DNA from: Branchiostoma floridae
Lineage: Eukaryota; Chordata; Leptocardii; Amphioxiformes; Branchiostomatidae
Reading direction: 5' to 3'
Assembly: GCF_000003815.2 (NCBI RefSeq)
Contig: NC_049982.1
Coordinates: forward strand, 30,807,850-30,871,849
DNA length: 64,000 bases
Made by a program: the position numbers and the translations under genes. This document shows, one piece after another, positions 1-10,800 of the stretch (position 1 is its first letter; every line of letters begins with the position of its first letter). The notes beneath the pieces were generated by a model, which saw only the letters and a list, made by a program, of their open reading frames with translations, was not told the DNA's origin and ran no database searches.

Positions 1-327
1 CAGGGTAAAACCGGTCACACAGCGGGGCGCGCAGAGTACACGTGCGGGCGGTAACCCAACCCGAGCCGCCTCCAATCTCTGAGTCCTCCCACCTAGTTTA
101 GTTCCTCAGTGTTACAGTAGTCGCGAAGCCATTCAATCACCGCAGCCGTAGACTGACAGAAGCGCGACCGTATATTATACTTTAGTACATCTCCCTTTAT
201 CCCAGCACGCGGTCAGTGGGTCTATAACAAGGCCAAGGTAAAGTCAGCTCTGTAACCATCTGGCTATAACCGTGTAGAAGAAAAGCAGGCCTGTAGATAT
301 ATAGAGAGAGTGAGATAGAGATATATA

Positions 328-3300
328 ATGCAGTTTGTAAGCTGGATGCTCGTGGTGAGTCTTCTGATGTCGAGGGATGTCCGCGCCTACCTTGTGGACC
401 ACGTCTCACCCAGACTTCCCCATCGAAGAACGGAGATCAGTAAGTATACGTTCATTTCATTCATATTTGTCGTACGATTGTCGCACGATATAGAGGCATA
501 CTTGGGATATAGTTGTGTATGTGTTGTGAGACTGTCTTGGTACGGAAAAGGACTGTCTTAAAAATTTTGAAAATTTTGCGACGATTCACCTTTGCCGTAC
601 GATTGTCGTACGATATAGAGGCATTCTTGAGATATAGTTCTATATGTGTCGTGAGACTGTCTTGTTACGGGAAAATGACTGTCTTAAACCCTAGGTTGGC
701 GGTTGATTCTGTCACAGCCTGCTTGAAAATCATACGACGATTCATATTTGTCGTACGATTGTCCCACGATATAGAGGCATAATTGGGATATAGTTGTGCA
801 TGTGTCGTGAGACTGTCTTGTTACGGAAAAGGCTTAAAGCTTGTCTTAAATGTTGGTGGTTGGTTCTGTCACGGACTGTTTGAAATTTATACGGCTTCAA
901 AATCGCACGACGTCGTACGACGTTTTGTTATGTGTCTACAAATGCTTATATATTTGTGTTACTCTTCCTACTGACGCAAACGCTTGGTTGTTGTTTATGA
1001 TTTGTTCAAACAAAGGATTTAAGAGCATTTGTTGCTTGATCGTACCCTTTGTATAACGGCAGTTCGCCTGGTTCCCTTAAGAAAGAAAATCTCTCTCACA
1101 TGTTAAAAGTGAGCTCACATCCCCCTTTAAGACGATAGTTTCCACTCCGCTTAGCATATACTGTACTTCATGGTTCCACTTAGCTGAACAAGAAAACCCG
1201 GCACTTAAAATATCGTCATTGACATGTATAAAACAATTATGAAAGAGCGACAGAAGCAAAAAGATACGTGTTTCCATAGGCGTGTTTTAAATGTACATTA
1301 AACATTCTACTCTAGAGGGGAGTGTTATTTTCCAATAGACAATGTTTCAATGAATACGTAATCACCCGACCTTTGTTGGATTCCGTTTAAAAGCTTGTGG
1401 TGAACTATATGTCGTGTATATGTTTTGTAAAACATATGTGTAGACACTTCCTTTGTCGTGCATATTTTTGGAAGCGCTAACCACACCAAGAAAGACAATT
1501 TTTCATGTGAAATCAAAGAACACTTAGCAGCGCTTCTGAAATTAGTTTTGTAACCTAACTTAAATCAGGTGTTGCCATGCACATTGTATTCAGCTATAGG
1601 CTGAGATTGAATGATCTAATTACAGAGTACTTGGGGAGTTTAGTACAAGGCTGGATATTTTTGATGCGCGTGGGGTTAATAGGTACTTTATCGTATAATG
1701 TAAAGTAGAATGTATCATAACTTCCTAAATTTGATATCTTTCGGAAAATAACACTGTGAAATTTCCCATTAAACAGATATAAGAATGGCAAAACTCCCGT
1801 ATAGACAAGGATGGCATGCTGTTCAACATAGTATATAGGTTGTAAGTTGCTAGAACCTAGAAACGAGATCAAGGGTACGTTTGCATTTTTTTTCCTTTCA
1901 AATTTATGCTTTATTGAAAAAATGAAGAAAAGGTGATTTGTAGCGCCAACGGCCGAATATTGCTAAAAGACTCCCTTTCTGCTTGAAAATTTGTTCTTAA
2001 GTGTCAAAAACTGGGCGTTGTAACCCCCAGGGACAAGGTCCTAACCTTAAGGGCAACGTTTTCTTGTCACACGTGGTCTCAGGTCAACGCTTAATCTAGC
2101 GTTCGTTCTGGGTCCTGTCAAACTTCATTATGACTCAAAATATCCAGATTTTCGATTAATCCTTTATAAACTGTTCAACATATGACTACTGTATCTAACT
2201 ATTAACTTAACCTCTACATGCAAGCTTTGCCGAATCCTGTAACTCTGAAAAGAGAGAGAGAGAAAAAAAAGGTTTGCACTTGTCTTCAAACATCCAAAAA
2301 AGTTTCCGTTGGTTTTATTTTAGTCCGCACGGCACCGTGATAATTTGGCTTTTAGACTCCCTGTGGACTCTATCTAAGAAAGCCGCACGTGTTCTCGTTT
2401 GCTTGGGCTATTTTTAGCATGTACAAATCTATTTCGCACATATTTAGGGCATTAACCTTTTCCACACGTTAGAAACAAGCAAAAGAACAAAAAACGTCGC
2501 AGCGAAGATCTTTCAAATCACTTGAACCCTTTGCAAAAAGATGATTAGATTTGATAGAGAGGACCTACATTGTGCTGACTTATCTAGAGAGAGCCGTAAT
2601 TCGGTACGGATGCAGTCGTAAATGAGACATCTACGATGTCGTAAAGCCCTCCGTCCCGGCATGCTGGCGACTATAATAATGCAACTCAGGGCCTCGCAAA
2701 AATCTACGGACAGACTGGCACGCGCAACCCTGGGATCGAGAATTAAAGCCGACTTCCGGTTGTCTAATGTTAGGTAGTCGGCTCTGGCTAGTTCACTTTT
2801 ATCCGCAGGGTGACCTATATCCGTTGAAGTTACGAACAGGGTAATTTAATAGAGATATCAAGTCGATGGACGGTACTTTCAAACTGGATCATTATTGTAA
2901 AAATGAAATTTGAAACCAAAGTCCGTCGACTTAATATCCCCAAAACTCAGTTTTTAAATATTACGGATATAGGTTACCCTACAGATAAAGGTAAACTATA
3001 CAGATGAGGGCCCTGATTCGCGATTTTTAACATGGAGTTTCTCTATGCCAGGGAAGGGGTTTTGGCTGGGAGAAGGAGCTATATATACCGCCGAAATACA
3101 TCTTAACTGGCTGGTCTACTTTTTATGAGTCACTGGTAAAGTCCTTTTACGACAGTCGGAAGATAGGTCAGGTCAGGTCACTTAGGTACACCACGCACGC
3201 GCCATCACGGCGGTTCCCTGGAGTATTATTTGTTGACTTAGATTCGGGTGTGATAGATGTTGGAACAAGATGACAGACAGATAGATTGGAGTTGCGGTAG

Positions 3301-6300
3301 AGCACCCCCCGCCCCCCCCTCCCCCGTGCAATACGTATTAGGGTCGCATTACCCTAGCAGAGTATGGACCATTTGATACCTAGAGAGAGTTGATGGGCTT
3401 TAATCAAATGGCCTCCTTTACACCCCTCACGAAGAAATACTCTATAATCATTCGATCGTTCAAAACCATGGTCCCTTGTGGGCACCATATACAAAGAAAG
3501 AGGAAGGTAAACGGGAGAACAGAACCAAGCTGCCAGATTCTGTACAAACAACTATGATAGCGGTGGCAGTGTCCCCAAAATGAATCAAAAGACCTCACTT
3601 AACTTGAAGACAGAAAAGAATTACCCAGCCTATTTCTGATGTACAAAATGACAAATAAACTAATCAATGTACCAACAGACAAGAACAAAATAGTCAAGTA
3701 CCCAAGTTTTCAACAAAGGATTGATGTATTCAAATAGCCGTTCTTTCCGAGTATAGTAGAAGCCAGTTAATTGCACAACGGATTAGCGCACACTTCTGGT
3801 AACTGCACGGAATCCCCAAATCCCAAACCGGTGTGGTCCAGCAAGATAACTTCGCATTATTGCACCAGCCGGATAATTGCAAAAAATTCACTGACAAATT
3901 GGTCGTGCAATTAAGCGGCTTCTACTGTACTATAACTAAGTGAAATTCGTTTCCATCAAGTACAGTATGTGTAGGCACTTTAAACAACATTTGCAGTCAG
4001 ATGTGCAAGGGCTAGGTGTGACATGTCGTTCAGTATGATATATTGATAGCTTTATTGCACAACAATTGTACGGGGTACAAAGTATGGCATCTACATCTAC
4101 ATATCTAACTAATACACATTGAAGTTGTAGTATGGGATAAGTTTCTTACAGTCATTGGTGGCTTTTACAAATCATTGGAGGAGTTTCTAATGTCTAAACT
4201 TTCTTTGATATATTTTCCTATATCTGTCATGCAGGGATTGTCACATGTCATGATGTATTTGAATTTGCACTTCAGGTCCATTGTGTTAAATCCTTGTGTA
4301 TAAGATATATCACCGCGTGCCTGCGAGGCTTGTGTGTTATACTGAAAGGCTATGCAGATATACAGATACAGACACTTCTAGTGCCGTCAGGTGCACTCCC
4401 AACCAAGAAATATGAGCCCTACCCAGGACTGACCCGGATTCCCAACTAACTGGACCCAGGAAAAGCTACCAGTTGAGCTACAGAGACTTTGTACTTATCA
4501 CACGGTTATGTCCTTTATCACTGTAGGTCCGATCCAGCAGTGTCTACAGTCGGAAGCCGAGGCAGAAAACGTGTGTGAGGTGTTCCTGTGTCTGGAACTG
4601 GACGACACCTGTCTGATCAAGGGCCTGTACGACCTGTGCGTCAGCTTCTTCCGAAACACCAACAACTTCAGTGAATCGGTAAGACCCCCCCCCCCCTCCC
4701 CATGTAGAGGTTCGCCTCTGGCTGTTTTCTTATGTTTATTTAGGCGTTTTTATCTGGCTTTCTATTTTTTTAAACCGATTTCTTTATGTCTCACGGCCAA
4801 AATTCTTTGTTTAAAACAAGTCATATGTGGGGCCGTGTAGCGCAGTGGGTCCGCATTTGCCTCGTGACCAAGAGGTTGCGGGTTCGAATCCGACTGCTGT
4901 GTTACCGATCTTGTGCCCTTGGGAAATGCACTTTACACGACTTTCCTCACTTTAATGAGTACCTAGCTTCGGCTAGGGCCGCCTTCTGATGGAGGTCCCG
5001 TGTTCGGGGAGAGCCAAAATGGGTTAGGAATCTCCCGAGCAGCCCTCGTAACCCCTGCTTCGCCTATTGGGTCTGTTAGTCCTCACTCATAGTGTGCAAT
5101 TGGGCTGGTCTCAATCATGATGTTTCTGACCTAGGGCAAAGAGATGCTGTTACAGTTACAATGTAAACCGTAACCTTGCGTGGCCTTCAGGCCTTGTTAC
5201 GTGGTGACCATTAAGTAAAAAAAAAAAAGAAGTCAAAAACAGCCGGAGCAGAACCTCTGCTTGGTGAATATACCTTTTCTGATATTTCAATCTACGGCAT
5301 ATATTTTCTGTAAAAACTTATTTTATTTTTGGAAACGGCCAACACTTGATGCTCGAGCGGATGTCATCCATATAATCAAATCAAAAAAGACCTTAGTCTA
5401 CAAACAACAAATGCATCATGACTAGGGCTGGGTATCGGTACAAAACCGGTTTTTCTTATTGGACCGGTCCAGAAAAACCGGACCTGAAAAAATTAGGTGG
5501 GCCGGATGTTGGACCGATTAGAAAATTAACAGATTATTTCATCAGGCATTCATATGTTTCGGCGCTTGCAGGTAAGAAAATAACAAGAAGGAAAAAGATT
5601 TAATTTCTACCAAGTTTTACAGCCAATTGTACAGGTGCAGTTGGCGTTGTAGGATGTTAAAACGCCAGTGTAAGTCTAATTCTCCACCAAACAGATTTCT
5701 TTGTAGTAAAATGGACCATTGGTATGAGTCATACTGAATCAGGTCCAGGTTCAGGTCCGGACCTGGACCTGATCATTTGGACCTGAACCCGACTTGGACC
5801 TGAATTTTCTGTACCTGCACCCACCCCTAATCATGACTGTACACAGAATAACTTTATTGCGCAACAATTGTAACAGTTACAATGTATGGCAATGTGAACA
5901 ACTATATACTAATACAAATAAGTAACAACTAATGTAATATAATATAACAGTATAAACAATCTAGTGAGTATCACAAAGCATTATCTCGTTTTTGTAATGA
6001 GTTGTAAATAAATTGGCCTACGTAGGCAGATATATGAACAGGACATGATAATATCAAATGGAATACCTCTGACCTAGCATGTGGTAGTACAATTTCGGAC
6101 TTACATACAATATTTTGAAATAACTTTTGACGGTCTTCTTCATAAGTCGGACAATCCATTACAAAATGAAATTCATTTTCTATGTCATTATGGCATGTGG
6201 GACAAAGTCTCTCATTGGCTGGTATGTTGTAGTGTCGGCCCTTTTCAATTTGTAAGGTGTGTGCACTGATCCTTAGTCTCGTTAGGTTATTTCTAAACAA

Positions 6301-7781
6301 TTTGTTTTGAACAGATGAAAGATATTTTTCGAAACAGAATTCTTTTTTGATTTTACACACGATGATCGAAGCATTAGCGATAGAGCCTAGGTTTTACAAA
6401 TCAATTGCCTTAACGTACTTCATAAAATGATTACATTACCTATAATTTCTCTGTTTCATCTTTCCTGCATCAATGTTCAAATCATAACGGTTTTAACGGA
6501 AAACGGCGCACTCGAGACCTAATATACTTTTTGTATCAAGATGATAACATTTGGCTTCGATGACAAATGATTTTACTCTGTTTGCGTTTTCAATTGAGGG
6601 GGTATTTTGCATATTAATCCATACTTGATCCACATCGGCAGAATAAAAGATCGTAAAATCGCAATATCAGTAAAACTGTGACTTGTTATAAAGTAGAATT
6701 CTCTCTACATTAGATGAATATGTAACATACCTGTTACAATTAATATCGTTAGCAACATCAAATGTTGCAAACAAGCTAGAAAGGCACAATTTTCAAGAAG
6801 ACGCAGACTGTTTTTGCCGTAACCTTTTGACAAGCAACTCGCACACAATACTATAAAGTTAGGCTCACCCAGTAGTATTGTGATTAAAAATGCTTGTATT
6901 TACTATATAGAGCTTATAAGCTGATTGGCCTCTACCATAAAGGGAAAAAGAACACTGGCCAGCAGGCAATTGCAGAAGCGAATTATCGCGCGCACTTAAG
7001 ATAGATCAGGTGTGTATTGTGTTTTTCCCAATTCAAGAGCAGAGCTTTGTTTAAACTGCAACTGTGACCCTCCGGTTGCCATGATTGTAAATGTGATCTT
7101 GAGGTGTCAAATCTAACAGTTACATTTCATCTGTTATAATTAGGGCCACATTTGAAAATACAAAAAGTAACAGCGGGGGTCTTTAACCAATCATGGTTGG
7201 GGTGTAGACAGTCAGGCCCGTCGATCTCCTATTAGCGCCCGGGAAGTTCAAGCCCAATGAGGTCCACCTGCCTAGGGTAGCGATAATTCGGGCTTAAACT
7301 CCGATCCCCGAGCGCTAATGTGAGATCGGCGGGCTGACTGCCTTGGCTCCCCGAACAAAACTCGCAAGCTACCCGGTCCTGGCTGGCTCCCAGGGTATGG
7401 AAACAGTCTGACACCCAGGCTACCTTCTCAGCGAAGGTAATTGCCATTCATGGACGTCACACAGATACTTTGATCGATATTAGTAAAAGGAGATTAGGAG
7501 GCGTGGGTGGTGCAGGACTGTCAAATCACCCTCCTGAGAACTCTGCACGGTTTCTGTCACAAAATGGATTGAGCACATCAGACGTGCAACAAGTAGCTCC
7601 TGTTGCTATGGGACTTCCGCCCATATTCGACTGAGAAAGGATATAAAGATGCGAGGTACTCATCTACTGAATCAGATCAGCTTTAACACCGGTGATACAG
7701 AAGATGCTTTTACGTCATGTGTGTGGCTGCATCTTTTGGTGATGAAGTAGTGTATGCCAATACGTAATGGTAGCGAGATGA

Positions 7782-7823
<42 letters not shown>

Positions 7824-10800
7824 TGTGCGTGCGTGTGTGTGTATGCGTCTGTATGTGTGTGGTTGTGTGTATGTGTGTGTGTGCGTGTGCGTGTGTGAGT
7901 GTGTGTATGTGCTGTGTGTGTGGTTGTGTGGTTGTGTGTGTGCGCGTGTGTGTGTGTGTGTGTGTGTGTGACTTGGTTGAAATATGTTACATTTGCTTGC
8001 GAATGTTGCCTTTCTAGTTGACTATTGTTTCAGGCAGTACTAGTCGTCCAAGTCTTACATAACGCGGGGCGGTTTTAACATAATAATGGCATGTTAATTT
8101 ACCACCATCTTATAAAGATTTCATTCCTCTTGGGGAAGAGAATAGGCGCTGTTAGTTTAGGCCCCCTAGCGGCTTGGAACTGTAGATGCCGATTTTGTTT
8201 CTAACTTAAATTTGGAGAAGAATAACTCAAGAAGGTGTTGACTTTTCGTCATGATTTTTGGTAAGTTGGTAGCCTAGGTAATGTCTTATAAAACCAAAAA
8301 GTTAAAGTTTATAAGTCCGCTTTATTCCATAATAGGAATCTTAAACATTTCACATATGTAGCTGAGATAGAAGGAATGGCGATAGATGTTAATAAATAAT
8401 AAAACAAAATTGTAGATTTATTTTTTTGTTGTTCTTCATTTTCAAGAATGGTACAAAGTTACCATTACAGGTATCCATCTTATTGATGACAACTATTTAT
8501 TAATACGTCTATTGCAACACATCAAAAGGTCTCTGACTTTCTTAAGAATCAAATGAAAGACACATGCGTCTGTTACGACGGACCGTATTTTGTCTGAAGC
8601 GATTCTGCCAACGTTGACTCTGCGAAGGTGATAAACTTTGCCAGATGTTTGGAAAGTGCCGAGATTGTCGCCTACTAATTATAGCTTAGCCTCTCTGCTA
8701 GTTATTGGACCACAGTGCTCGCTTTAGTACCTTCGCCAAGAAGACTGTGGTGTTTTATTTGCTGCATGGTCTGTGTTGTTTGTGGCTTTTTTTGGTAATG
8801 TTTGTGGTCAAATTTAGGCCACGTTGATTTGATTATAAAGATGACATCCGCGCGCGCATCAATTTTCGGAAGTTTGAAAAAAAATTGTTTTCCAACATAC
8901 TGTTTTACACCATACTTCTTAATTAAGCAGCTGTAAAATAAACAAATATATACCGTAGATTGCAAAACATATCGGAAAACGAATTCTAATGTCACAGAAG
9001 AATATGTGAAAGAGGAAAAATGAAGGATCTATTTTTTGACATACCAAAAAATTATTTAACCTTCATGATCACTTAGATTTCCTAATGAAGGAAATTTTTG
9101 GCCAAACGTTTTATTCGCACGCTCGCATCAGTTTTCGGGTTCCCAAAGGATGCCATCCATATAATCAAATCAACATGGCCTAAATACGGACATACACTAC
9201 CACAAAAAAAACCAAGACGCAAAGCAAAACCTCCGTTTACGGAGGCAATGGGAATAAAAAATTGTGCCAACGAACTCTCCACAAAAGTGGTTGCCAACAC
9301 CAACACAAGCGTATGTCTATCGAGCAAAAATAGAGACACTCAATGTGGTCTGCATCAAGGATAGACATTGGAAGTACTTGTTCGAGGTATAGGTCATACG
9401 TACGAAGTAGGGGTATCTTGGGTTCACTTTGGTTGGGGTTGTTACAGTGTAAAAACGACCATGGGTCCTTTACATTAGTGTCACTCTTGGTAAATTAGAA
9501 GATATATAATTTTCACGTTGGTTCTATCCTCATTGTCAAAAGAATTTAACATTACTTAAAAGTGATGAAACGTTACGATTAAAATTTCTTACAGATAAAA
9601 AATTCTTAAAAGAGATTTACACGTGTGTGGACGTACTTGTTCTATATTTCTTCAAAATTTACAATTTTAAAGAAAAATTTGCAATTTTAAAGAAAAACGG
9701 ATATCTCAGTATAATACATTTATGTCTAGCTTATTAACATGAAATCATCATAGGTCCAAACGAAACGCATACATTTGAGCTCATCTTTCAATCGCCATTC
9801 TTTTTTACATTGTTTATCTTGATAGAGAGATATAATTATATGTAATACTGGAAAGAGAAATATTTTGACCTCTTAACTACAACGTTAGCGTATTTAAAAG
9901 TTTAGAAGTGACATATTTGTTAACTTATCCAAACGCGTAATACATCTTTTTTTGCCAAAAGAATTTCATCAGCCAATGCAAACACGTCATACATATTCTT
10001 TGGCCAAATGACAATCATCTTCATTAGTCATTATCAGCCAATCCAAACACACGTAACATAGTTGTTGCTAAATGACCGTTGTTAGCCAATCCAAACACGC
10101 GACATATTTTTTTTTGCCAAATGACATCTATCAGCCAATCCAAACACGCGACACATTTTCATTTTGCCAAATGACCGTTATCAGCCAATCCAAACACCTA
10201 ATACAGAAGCCGCTTAATTGCACGGCCAATTTGCTAGTGAATTTTGTGCAATTATTCGGCTAGTGCAATAATGCGAAGTTATCTAGCTGGAACGCACCAG
10301 TTTGGGATTTGGGGATTCCGTGCAGTTAACAGAAGTGTGCGTTAATCCGTTGTGCAATTAACTGGCTTCTACTGTACATACTAGAAGTATTTTTTTTCTC
10401 GACTCAGACCTTATATATATCAAATCCAGTTCCAGGCAAAAGATTTACGTTTGAGCAAATTGAAGGTCAAAGACGACAGTTAGGCAAACATAGGGGGTGG
10501 GGCACGTGAAAACCGTGTCACAGAGGGTAACCACGCTTGGTTTCAAATCCTAAGTAGTAGCAGACGGCAAGAGATTTGTCACGGTGGTCCTTGTGTGTTC
10601 CGTAGAGTGAAGTTTACCTCCAAGAACAACCTTGACTTTGTCGTTGAACGACAAGGGATGTGGTTATATGTGACGCAGCTTGGTACGTGACGTTTGACCA
10701 ATCAAGACTAAGCCCTATTTAAGATATAACGTTAGTACAAGAGCCAGGTTTAAAATTTGTTTCGTTGCACCCATTTTGCGGAACCGTTTACAAATTCAGG

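Larger units (their letters stand above)
440..4526 (+). other. Stanniocalcin intron 1 (phase 1)
   Basis: The donor gtaagt is at 440 and the acceptor ctgtag ends at 4526. The intron holds a degenerate tandem repeat near its start, two short inverted-repeat elements and a LINE-like 3' fragment, each listed separately. Positions 870-2780 contain no credible gene; short open frames there lack domains and splice logic. A purine-rich tract lies at 2250-2270 and a C-rich tract at 3306-3325. Confidence 0.8.

Noticed and set aside
4829..4905. tRNA gene
   Set aside because: Boxes A and B are present but the cloverleaf is distorted and a 300-base SINE body with an A tail follows.
5971..6360. Independent zinc-finger gene
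   Set aside because: The CCHC motif and its surroundings match the C-terminal part of LINE ORF2, and the sequence continues into a LINE 3' tail.
7785..8017. Cys/Val-rich open frames of 60-64 codons
   Set aside because: They are translations of the GT microsatellite.
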